This document shows, piece after piece, positions 27,154-35,049 of a stretch of DNA of 64,000 nucleotides. Every line of letters begins with the position of its first letter. Position 1 is the first letter of the stretch. Source of the DNA: Pontibacter chinhatensis (GTDB lineage Bacteria > Bacteroidota > Bacteroidia > Cytophagales > Hymenobacteraceae); assembly GCF_900113285.1 (NCBI RefSeq), contig NZ_FOOT01000001.1, positions 620,001-684,000 on the forward strand, given 5' to 3'. The notes under the pieces are model-generated. The model worked only from the letters and a program-made list of their open reading frames with translations. It was not told the DNA's origin and ran no database searches. The position numbers and the translations under genes were made by a program.

Positions 27154-28064
27154 ACCCGTACCCCTTCTACCTGTGCTCGATTACATCCTGCCATGGTTGT
27201 GAAGTAGACATCTTCCAGGTCTGGCTGCACTAGTTCAAAGCCGTTGCCAGGATCTCCTTCGCTGTAAACATGTATCACCGTTCGACCGCCTAGCAGTTTG
27301 GTAGAGATTACCTGATGCTCCCGCTCCAAACTCGGCAGCGCCCTTTTCTCAGCAACACAGCGCCAGATCATCCCCTGCAGTTCCTTCACTGCTTTCAATG
27401 GCTCGGCTTCCTGCAGTATCCGCCCTTTGTTGATGATGGCCATGTGTGTGCACAGTTCCGAGACATCCTCCACGATGTGGGTAGAGAGAATTACCACGCT
27501 GTTTTCCCCCAGCTCGCTCAACAGGTTGAGAAAGCGTACCCGCTCGGTCGGGTCCAGGCCTGCCGTAGGTTCATCCACGATGAGCAGCTTCGGATTTCCC
27601 AGCAAGGCTACTGCTACCCCGAAGCGCTGCCGCATCCCCCCGGAAAAGCCGCCGAGCTTTTGCCTCCGTACATCCCAAAGATTGGTTTGTTTCAGCAGGA
27701 CAGCTACCACTTTTCTTCTGGAAGCCCGGCTGGTGATGCCTTTGAGCACGGCGAAATAATCCAGTAGGTCTTCCGCCCTCGCCCCGGGGTAGACTCCAAA
27801 CTCCTGTGGCAGGTACCCCAGCATCTGGCGCACCTCTTCTTTATGTTTCAAGACATCGATTCCCTCCAGGAATATCTGGCCATTGTCAGGCTCCTGCAGT
27901 GTTGCCAGCGTGCGCATGAGGGTAGATTTGCCCGCCCCGTTGGGCCCCAGTAGGCCGTACATGCCTGTGGGAATATCCAGCGAAACATTACGTAGTGCCT
28001 GCACACCGTTTGCATAGGTCTTAGAGACATTGCGAATAGACAGGCTGATTTGCTGATTTTCCAT
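27150..28064 (-). CDS. ABC transporter ATP-binding protein for the permease-peptidase
   Basis: 304 aa. Walker A GPNGAGKSTLMRTL, signature GFSGGMRQR, Walker B LLIVDEPTAGLDP and switch His in LSTHIVED. The C-terminal 80 residues form an ABC-2 ATPase accessory region. It overlaps the fused permease gene by four bases, indicating translational coupling. The gene is divergent from a LytS kinase, with 256 bases between the starts, which suggests that the two-component pair may control this transporter. Confidence 0.9.
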   Translation of the reverse strand: MENQQISLSIRNVSKTYANGVQALRNVSLDIPTGMYGLLGPNGAGKSTLMRTLATLQEPDNGQIFLEGIDVLKHKEEVRQMLGYLPQEFGVYPGARAEDLLDYFAVLKGITSRASRRKVVAVLLKQTNLWDVRRQKLGGFSGGMRQRFGVAVALLGNPKLLIVDEPTAGLDPTERVRFLNLLSELGENSVVILSTHIVEDVSELCTHMAIINKGRILQEAEPLKAVKELQGMIWRCVAEKRALPSLEREHQVISTKLLGGRTVIHVYSEGDPGNGFELVQPDLEDVYFTTMAGCNRAQVEGVRV

Positions 28065-28308
28065 AGTTCTGATTTGTTAGTGAGCTTTTCATTAGAAAAG
28101 CGAAGCCACTTTACAGATGCTTCCCTTTCATTTTCTAATAAAGGAAACAGCATGGGATGGGAAGGCAAAAAGCAATATGCTACTGACGTAAAGTAATCTA
28201 CAAAGGGCTGCTATGCTTCCGCCAAAGCACTGGCAGAGGCAACAGGAGGTTTCGTAGATGGAGACAGGGCTATGGCCGAGTAGGTGATAAGGGAGTGAGC
28301 GGATAAAA

Positions 28309-28316
28309 TATCTTTG
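28309..28316 (+). promoter_or_regulatory. Candidate -7 element abutting the second LytS start
   Basis: TATCTTTG fits TAnnTTTG but ends only 4 bases before the ATG at 28321. If it is used, the transcript would be leaderless. No convincing -33 element is visible, so this is weak. Confidence 0.35.
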
Positions 28317-28320
28317 TATA

Positions 28321-29358
28321 ATGAATAGAATTAAGAAGGTATTTACGCTGATCCACATCGGTCTCTGGATTCTGTTTGGCCTGCTGGTAGCCCTCCAGCT
28401 AAGTCAGGATAGCTCCAACTGGTTTCGCTTAACTGTTGGGTTCATTCTGCCATGCCTGTATGTTTTTTACAGCCATTTTTTTCTCCTGACCCGCTTTTCA
28501 GGTAAAAGAAAGCGCGGTGCTTACTTAAGCCAGCTAGTAGCTATTATCTTCACCGGGCCTCTCCTGTTTCAGCTGACGCATTACAACAAACAGGATAACT
28601 GGAACCCTAACCTCGGCTACTATGCCATGGCCCTCGTGACCATTGTGCCGATTTTTCTTATTCTTAGCTGGCTTGCCAGGGTAACAGAGAACCTCGTGCT
28701 GAATACCATCAAGAAAGAGCAGCTGGAAAAACAAGCAGTCCAGGCCGAGTTGCATTATCTGAAATCACAGATCAACCCGCACTTTCTTTTTAATACGCTC
28801 AACAACATCCATACACTGGTATACAAACAGGCGCCCGCAGCACCGGAGGCCGTTTTGCGTCTGGCTTCTTTAATGCGCTACATGATCTATGAATCCAATG
28901 CACCCACGGTACCGCTTTCCAGGGAGATGAAGTACCTGCAGGATTATGTGGGCTTACAGCAGCTCCGGTATAAGAAAAGCCCGGTTGTGGACCTGGCTAT
29001 TGAGGGAGACACAGTTTCCTGCCAAATTGCCCCCTTGTTATTCATTCACCTGATGGAGAACGCCTACAAACACAGTCCTGCACGACTGGAACCGGGTGAT
29101 ATCAAGGTGCACGTCACCATAAAAGAGAGCACTCTCATCTTCCGTATTCAGAACCCGGTCAGTAAAAGCCCGGCGAATACGCTGGAAGAACCTGGCGGTA
29201 TAGGCCTGCCAAACGTCCGGAAAAGACTGACTTTGCTGTATCCGGGCAAACACAACCTGGAAATCAGCAACTTGGATGAAATATTTACAGTAACTTTAAA
29301 GATTAACGGTCTGCCATTAAAGGTTCATGAAGGAGAAACTCACTTGCTATATAATTGA
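28321..29358 (+). CDS. LytS/YpdA-type sensor histidine kinase (second copy)
   Basis: 345 aa. Four predicted membrane segments (about 12-30, 40-60, 74-92, 100-122), a short coiled coil (KKEQLEKQAVQAELHYL) and a PF06580 kinase core: the phospho-His is in KSQINPHFLFNTLNN, with N box MENAYKHS and GGIGLPNVRKRL. Paralogous in design to the kinase at 21452. Its gene overlaps the regulator gene by 32 bases. It is divergent from the ABC/M1 exporter genes, which are candidate targets. Confidence 0.88.
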   Translation: MNRIKKVFTLIHIGLWILFGLLVALQLSQDSSNWFRLTVGFILPCLYVFYSHFFLLTRFSGKRKRGAYLSQLVAIIFTGPLLFQLTHYNKQDNWNPNLGYYAMALVTIVPIFLILSWLARVTENLVLNTIKKEQLEKQAVQAELHYLKSQINPHFLFNTLNNIHTLVYKQAPAAPEAVLRLASLMRYMIYESNAPTVPLSREMKYLQDYVGLQQLRYKKSPVVDLAIEGDTVSCQIAPLLFIHLMENAYKHSPARLEPGDIKVHVTIKESTLIFRIQNPVSKSPANTLEEPGGIGLPNVRKRLTLLYPGKHNLEISNLDEIFTVTLKINGLPLKVHEGETHLLYN

Positions 29359-30055
29359 TGACGAGCATCTGGCGCAGGAAATACTGGAAGAGTATATAGC
29401 GAAAGTCCCTTTCCTGGATCTGAAAGGCACCTTTATGAGCCCCCTGGAAGCGGCGGCACAACTGAATGAAGACAAGCCGAACCTGCTTTTCCTGGACATC
29501 AACATGCCGGATCTGGACGGGCTTAGCTTTATACCGATGCTGAACCCCAAGCCGATGATCATCCTGACAACAGCCTATGAACAGTATGCCCTGAAAGCCT
29601 TTGAACTGGAAGTAAAAGATTATCTGGTGAAGCCTTTTTCTTTCGAAAGGTTCTACAAAGGTGTGCTGCGGCTGTACCAGGAACAAAGCCCCCTGCATCA
29701 GCCTGAAAAGAAAGAAACGAAAGCAGCGTCAAATCATGAGCAGGATTACCTCTTCCTGAAGGTAGGCCATCGCATTCAGAAGATAGCGACCCGTGATATA
29801 ATATTTGTGGAAGGCATGAAAGACTACCTGCGCATCCATACAGCCAGGGAGAAAATCATGACGCTCCTGAACTTTGCGAAACTGGAAGAGCTGCTGCCTG
29901 CCCCAGATTTTGCCCGTGTGCACCGCTCCTACCTGGTGGCCATAGATAAGATAGACCACATAGAGAAGAACAGGATCAGAATTGCAGATCAGATCATCCC
30001 GATCAGTGATACCTACAGTGATAGCTTTTACAAAAAATTAAGAGGCTTGACTTAA
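29327..30055 (+). CDS. LytTR-family response regulator (second copy)
   Basis: 242 aa, the same length and layout as the regulator at 22512. REC: DDEHLAQE acidic pair, phospho-Asp in LFLDINMPD, Lys in YLVKPF. LytTR domain: IIFVEGMKDYLRIHT and FARVHRSYLVAIDKI. Its stop codon abuts a decayed mobile-element gene, so the right boundary of this unit is a rearrangement point. Confidence 0.9.
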   Translation: MKEKLTCYIIDDEHLAQEILEEYIAKVPFLDLKGTFMSPLEAAAQLNEDKPNLLFLDINMPDLDGLSFIPMLNPKPMIILTTAYEQYALKAFELEVKDYLVKPFSFERFYKGVLRLYQEQSPLHQPEKKETKAASNHEQDYLFLKVGHRIQKIATRDIIFVEGMKDYLRIHTAREKIMTLLNFAKLEELLPAPDFARVHRSYLVAIDKIDHIEKNRIRIADQIIPISDTYSDSFYKKLRGLT

Positions 30056-30056
30056 A

Positions 30057-30452
30057 TACGAACAGATAGGACGTAACACCTATAATGAGCTGCGCAATGC
30101 CTGGTTTAAGGGCTCCTCTTCCCCAAAGGATATCACCTATATCAGTCGCGGCGCCAACACGGTCTGCCTGCTGGAGGGCTTAATGGAGTTCCTCTCGCTC
30201 CTCGAGCTTCGGCTCCGCCTCCAAGCCTGCACCAGCGTTCATATCCTCAACTCCCTGCCCAACTAAACAAGAGCTCGAACATGCTTGGCCAGCATAGGCG
30301 GGTACACTTTTTTCTAGACAGTGATACGGCTGGCAGAATGGCGAGAAAGCGGCTGCTCCGATCACTGCCGGGACCTCTCCTCCCACTACCAAAACTACAA
30401 GGTTGTGAAAGACTCAACACGGCCAGCTTCTCTTATAGTCAGTCAGCGGTAA
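30057..30452 (+). pseudogene. Frameshifted relic of a toprim-domain primase from a mobile element
   Basis: Translation from 30057 gives a C-terminal toprim-primase pattern: AWFKGSSSPKDITYI, then LLEGLMEFLSLL (the EGxMDxLS toprim Glu motif), then VHILNSL and a stop at 30263-30265. After a frame change the next conserved piece appears, QHRRVHFFLDSDTAGR (the DxD toprim motif, about 30285-30335). A third frame gives a SSHYQNYKVVKD-like end and a stop at 30450-30452. This order matches the CHC2/toprim primases of Bacteroidota mobilisable and conjugative elements, from memory of the family. No intact start, zinc-finger domain or other element gene is present, so it is a decayed fragment. Confidence 0.7.
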
Positions 30453-30546
30453 AGACAGCGAAATTGCGTTCTATACTTTAAAGTTACGTTATGAAATTTG
30501 TGCTGACCGCCCTTTGCAGGGCGCTACTACAGCGCATGCCCTTTAC

Positions 30547-31500
30547 TTAGCTCAGCTTGGCCCCTACGCGCTGCAGCAGGGCTTTCGTTTTCAGGATACC
30601 CTCTTTTTCCGGAAGGCTCTCCCCCTCGTACTCGATGCCGATGTATCCGGTGTAGCCGGCGTCTTTCACAATCCGGAGCATTCTAGTGTAGTCGATGTCC
30701 AGGCAATTGCCTTTGGCGTCAAAGTCGAAGGCTTTGGCGCTGACGCCGGCGGCAAAGGGCATCAGAGTGGCCACACCTTTGTAGGGGTCGTACTCCTCCA
30801 GGCATTTGCCTCCCCAGAAGCCGGGTCCCTCGCGGCGAAGGCACCAGTTAGTAAAATCCGGCAAGGAGCCAATGTAGGGCTTGTCTATCTGCCGTAGCAC
30901 GTCGGCCAGCCACTCGGCATCCGACGACAGGCCGCCGTGGTTTTCGGTGACCAGCTGCAGGCCAATCTGGTGGCAGTACTCGCCCAGCCGCCCCAGCCCG
31001 TCTACGACCGCGTTTTTTACCTCCTGCTTGCTGCCGGCGCCAAAGGCGTTTACCCTAATCATGCTGCAACCCAGAAACCTGGCGGCATCGGCCCAGCGGC
31101 TATGCACCTCCACGGCTTTCAGGCGCTTGCTCTGGTCAGCATCACCCAGGTCGCTTACCTCGTCAATCATGATCATGTGGTTCACCACACCATGGTCCTG
31201 GCTGCGGGTCAGGAGCTGGCGCAGGTACTGCTGGTCGGTTACTTTGTCTCTGAAGAACTGGTTGACGTATTCCACCGCTTCTATCTGGTATACTTCGCGG
31301 GCCAGCCTCGGGAAGTCCAGCGTGTCTATTTCCTTGTTGAACAGCGACTTGTGCAGCGACCACTGCGCGAGAGAAATCTTAAAGAAAAGCTTTTTAGCAG
31401 GCTGTGCGGCAAAGACATCAGGACCTAAAAGGGAAACTCCGGCCAGGCCCGCGGCGGCACTGCCCAGCTGCTGCAGAAACCTGCGACGATCTGTTGACAT
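30547..31500 (-). CDS. Tat-exported sugar phosphate isomerase/epimerase-like protein
   Basis: 317 aa. The N-terminus TDRRRFLQQLG followed by a hydrophobic stretch and PDVFA is a twin-arginine signal, so the folded protein is exported to the periplasm. The rest is a xylose-isomerase-like TIM barrel (AP_endonuc_2, PF01261), with metal-ligand candidates in VTENHGG and YIGIEYEGE. Members isomerise or epimerise sugars or inositols; the substrate here is unknown. Monocistronic. A short CGCCCT/AGGGCG hairpin at 30508-30523 lies beyond its stop but lacks a T-run. Confidence 0.82.
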   Translation of the reverse strand: MSTDRRRFLQQLGSAAAGLAGVSLLGPDVFAAQPAKKLFFKISLAQWSLHKSLFNKEIDTLDFPRLAREVYQIEAVEYVNQFFRDKVTDQQYLRQLLTRSQDHGVVNHMIMIDEVSDLGDADQSKRLKAVEVHSRWADAARFLGCSMIRVNAFGAGSKQEVKNAVVDGLGRLGEYCHQIGLQLVTENHGGLSSDAEWLADVLRQIDKPYIGSLPDFTNWCLRREGPGFWGGKCLEEYDPYKGVATLMPFAAGVSAKAFDFDAKGNCLDIDYTRMLRIVKDAGYTGYIGIEYEGESLPEKEGILKTKALLQRVGAKLS

Positions 31501-31519
31501 TGGTTATAGTTTAAGGTGA

Positions 31520-32172
31520 GAGATGCAGTAGGAAACGTACATTAAATTAAGCCAATATTCCCGAAAAAGCAAGCGAAACCGCCACTCCAGCGGCATGTTT
31601 TATACTTCTGCTGCGCTTCCCCATCTCTTACAAGTCTTCTGCCAAAGCCACCTTCGTTGAAGTTTAGGAATTCGCGGATGAAGTGGTTAACCTCGTGTAA
31701 CAGGGAATAATTGTAACAGCACGGCATGCTGGGGCTGTGTGGGCGGCACATAGCTATCCAAGCTTCTGCTTACGGCTGGGCCTAACGGCGTACAGCTTCT
31801 CTATTTGCTAATCTATGGTAAGGGAAGCAAAGCAGGATTGAAGGGTTAAGAGGTAAAAGTTAATTTATGCTGGACACCCTTCTTTTAAAGGTTTATCCGT
31901 TAGGGACTTTAATCCAAACAAGACTCACTCAACATCATTAAGTTAATTTCTATAAAACTTTGATGTCTGGATTGACCCTCTTCAAAATATTTGACTTTAC
32001 ATCACATATTTGACTTTACATCACGAAAAATGAGACCCAGAATACAGACACTTAAGCTGATAAATATTACCTAATGTTTCAAATCAATCCATGGACAGCC
32101 TTTTTCACCACACCAGCTGCAATTATGAAGTACCTCTTAGAGTAAGGAGTCCCCAGCAGTTGGATGTACGCT
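31520..32172. other. Long intergenic region with a 19-bp tandem repeat
   Basis: About 650 bases upstream of the isomerase and downstream of the P-type ATPase. No coding frame with recognisable family similarity. The only structured element is the tandem 19-mer at 31987-32024. Confidence 0.5.
31987..32024. repeat. Perfect tandem duplication of a 19-mer
   Basis: ATATTTGACTTTACATCAC occurs at 31987-32005 and again, without gap or mismatch, at 32006-32024. Each unit contains TTTGAC, resembling a -33 region. Possible tandem binding site or a slippage duplication. Confidence 0.85.
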
Positions 32173-34710
32173 TCATTTAGTGATCTCTGTTTTAACTGGG
32201 TTATCTTGCCTTTTCATCCACTTCACAGCCTCATACCAAATCACAGAAACAAACCCAGCGACTACGGCCAGTAGCAACTGCGCTCCAGTTAAGGAAACAA
32301 ACCCAAAAAAGCGCGCTAAAGGATCTGCGTATAGTAACAGGCCCGACAACGCGGTGGTTACGCTAATAATCAGCAGCACCAGGTTGTTTTTATACTTTAT
32401 GGTGGTGAGCACCGAATAGTAGAAAGAGCGGTTGACCAGGGTCAGAAAAATATTAGCCGAGATCAGCACGGTAAAGACCATGGTACGGGTCAGGGCATCG
32501 TTATACCCTTGCTGCACGGCGAATTGGTAAATGGATAAAGACCCTGCCGTGATTACCAGGCCCTGTACGATGCTGGTGGTTAGCTCGCGCCAGTTGAAAA
32601 AGGTCTGGGAGAATTTGCGGGGCCGCTGCACCATGATGTTTTTCTCGATTGGCTCGTTCTCGTAGATGATGGAACAGGTCGGCCCCATGATCAGCTCAAA
32701 ATAGATGATGTGTGCCGGGGAGAATATATTGGGGAATTTCCAGCCCAGCACCAGAGGGATAAACACTGTCAGGATGATTGGGATGTGGATGGAGATGATG
32801 TACTGAATGGCTTTTTTGAGGTTGGCATAGATCTTCCGGCCCATGGCCACGGCGTCCACCATCTTGCCCAGATCATCTTCCAGTAAAATGAGCGAGGCAG
32901 CCTGCTTGGCTATTTCAGCCCCCTTCCGGCCCATGGCAATGCCGATGTGGGCTGCCTTCAGAGCTGGCCCGTCGTTCACACCGTCCCCTGTCATGGCCAC
33001 CACCTGCTCTTTTGCTTTCAGGGCATTGATGATGCGGAGTTTGGCCTCCGGGAACATCCTTGTAAAAACCTTGGTATCCATTACCCGCTCTGGCAACTCC
33101 GCTTCGGGTATGTTAACCAGCTCATCTCCTGACATACTTTTGTCGTAGCCCCGGAAACCGACCTGACGGGCAATGGCGGCGGTTGTGGCGGCATTGTCCC
33201 CGGTGACTATCTTTACCTCTATCCCAGCCGCGTAGAAGGCTTCGAACACCTCCTGTATACCCTGCTTGGGCGGGTCGTAAAACGCGACGAGGCCCTTGAA
33301 GACAAACGGCAGTTCCTGTTGCGTGTCCGGGAATTGGCTCCCTTCCCAGGTTGCCTCCGCCACACCCAGCACACGATAGCCTTCTCCTGCCAGTTCACGC
33401 ATCACACCCTCCACCTCCGCCTTCTCATCGGCCGAGAGGCCTTCCAGAGCAAAATATGCTTCCGGTGCTCCCTTCGATGCCACCACGCGCCTGCCCTGGC
33501 TGTCTTCGAATACATGGGTCATCATAGGGGGCTTCCCCCCTAGCGGGTACTCGTGCACCATCTTATAGCGGGATCTTTCATCTGCTGCCGCCAACTGCTT
33601 GTAAGCCTCGTGCAGCGACAGTTCCATGGGGTCGAACGGAATTGGCTCGCTGGCCCACATAGCCACCCGGATAAGCTCCTTATCATGCTCGTCCAGTTCC
33701 TCCTGCAGGCGGGAAAGCCGGTGGGAGGCAAGCGCGAAAACCCGGTCCAGGTGCATCCGGTTCTCCGTGATAGTACCGGTCTTGTCGGTACAGATAACGG
33801 TGGCGCTGCCCAGGGTCTCCACCGTCTTCATTTGCTTCACCACAATCCCGAGCCGCATCAGGCGCCAGGCGCCCAGGGCCATAAAGGTGGTGAAGGCCAC
33901 CGGGATTTCTTCCGGCAGGATACTCATGGCTAGGGTTAAGGACTTGAGCAAGCTGTCGAGCATGTTGTAGGAATGGAAGAAGTTGATCGCCCATACGATA
34001 ACCAGCACCACCGCCCCCAGCAGCACCATTTTCCGGACAAAGCTACTGATCTGCAGCTCCAGCGGTGTCACCTCCTCCGCTATAATTTCCATACTCTTGC
34101 CAATCCTGCCCAGCTTCGTGTCGTTGCCAATGGCGGTTATCGTGGCAATGGCCAGACCGCTGGCTACAGTGGTACCCTGATAAACATAGTGGTCTTCCTG
34201 GTGCTGGTCCTTAAACACAGCCAATGACTCCCCTGTCAGGATCGACTCGTTCACCGAGAAATCGTTCGCTTGCACGATACTGCCGTCTGCCGCAATCAAG
34301 CCCCCTTCCTCCACCATCAGGCTGTCGCCTACCACCAGTTCCTCGCTCTTGATTTCCTCCACCCTCCCGTTGCGGATTACCTTGCAGTTGGGCTGTGTGA
34401 AGCTGCGCAGTTTTTCCAATGCACTTCGGCTTCTGGAGTCCTGGTACAGGGATATGGCGGCTACCATCAAAATAGCAGCGGCAAGAAATATGCTGTTGCC
34501 GATGTCGCCGCTTATCCAGTAAATCAGGGAGGCGACCAGCAGCAAGATCACCATCGGCTCCTCCCCCAATCGCTTGATAGCTGCCCAAAACGCATTATCC
34601 CTGCGTTCCTCCAGCCGGTTTAGTCCATACTTTTCCCTTGACGCGAGAACCTGGTCTGTGCTCAGCCCCTGAATATGAATGGTGTGTTCCGGCGTTTTTA
34701 CGTCAGCCAT
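32173..34710 (-). CDS. P-type cation-transporting ATPase
   Basis: 845 aa from ATG at 34710; an upstream in-frame Met at 34767 adds 19 untypical residues, while the family starts near the cation-ATPase N-terminal domain (LSTDQVLASREKYGLNRL). Phosphorylation Asp309 in CTDKTGT, actuator LTGES, nucleotide domain KGAPEAYF and hinge MTGDGVNDGPAL are all present. Ten membrane helices are expected. The M4 motif reads LPEEIP, not the PEGLP of Ca2+ pumps or the CPC of heavy-metal pumps, so the ion cannot be assigned with confidence. Close family members are annotated as calcium- or magnesium-type. Transcribed alone. Confidence 0.88.
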   Translation of the reverse strand: MADVKTPEHTIHIQGLSTDQVLASREKYGLNRLEERRDNAFWAAIKRLGEEPMVILLLVASLIYWISGDIGNSIFLAAAILMVAAISLYQDSRSRSALEKLRSFTQPNCKVIRNGRVEEIKSEELVVGDSLMVEEGGLIAADGSIVQANDFSVNESILTGESLAVFKDQHQEDHYVYQGTTVASGLAIATITAIGNDTKLGRIGKSMEIIAEEVTPLELQISSFVRKMVLLGAVVLVIVWAINFFHSYNMLDSLLKSLTLAMSILPEEIPVAFTTFMALGAWRLMRLGIVVKQMKTVETLGSATVICTDKTGTITENRMHLDRVFALASHRLSRLQEELDEHDKELIRVAMWASEPIPFDPMELSLHEAYKQLAAADERSRYKMVHEYPLGGKPPMMTHVFEDSQGRRVVASKGAPEAYFALEGLSADEKAEVEGVMRELAGEGYRVLGVAEATWEGSQFPDTQQELPFVFKGLVAFYDPPKQGIQEVFEAFYAAGIEVKIVTGDNAATTAAIARQVGFRGYDKSMSGDELVNIPEAELPERVMDTKVFTRMFPEAKLRIINALKAKEQVVAMTGDGVNDGPALKAAHIGIAMGRKGAEIAKQAASLILLEDDLGKMVDAVAMGRKIYANLKKAIQYIISIHIPIILTVFIPLVLGWKFPNIFSPAHIIYFELIMGPTCSIIYENEPIEKNIMVQRPRKFSQTFFNWRELTTSIVQGLVITAGSLSIYQFAVQQGYNDALTRTMVFTVLISANIFLTLVNRSFYYSVLTTIKYKNNLVLLIISVTTALSGLLLYADPLARFFGFVSLTGAQLLLAVVAGFVSVIWYEAVKWMKRQDNPVKTEITK

Positions 34711-35049
34711 GAGAAGGAGAGTTAAACTATACTTTCGCTGCAGCAGACAGGCACTATTGGCCATCATAGTGAAAGAGCTGCTTACTTTTTTACAACCTCT
34801 TACGAATATGCGCTATCAAATGCCGCAAGGCTGCAGTAGTTGAATACCTTATCAAGGTAATAAGCCCGTCTGCATTTGGCAGCTACCCGGGTGCTGGTAA
34901 GCCTACATATTTCAGATTACTGGTAGTCCAAGTATGGGGCATCGGCTTCGTTTACGGTGTATACGCTCGCGCTCATAATCCGGGAATGGCAGCTATCCCA
35001 GCAGCGGTACAGAAGCAAATCAGGCATCATCAGAAGTATACACAAGCTG
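34711..35049. other. Intergenic region upstream of the P-type ATPase
   Basis: About 340 bases, no gene seen. It contains AAGTATA words near 34727 and 35036 (the first in TATACTT orientation) and a small ACCTT-ATC-AAGGT inverted repeat near 34846-34858. No convincing -7/-33 pair was found. Confidence 0.4.

Noticed and set aside
30508..30523. CGCCCT/AGGGCG hairpin as a terminator of the isomerase gene
   Set aside because: The stem is only 6 bp and no T-run follows on the relevant strand.
34711..34767. 19-codon N-terminal extension of the P-type ATPase
   Set aside because: Hydrophobic residues there are atypical for this ATPase group; the N-terminal domain starts at the Met at 34710.
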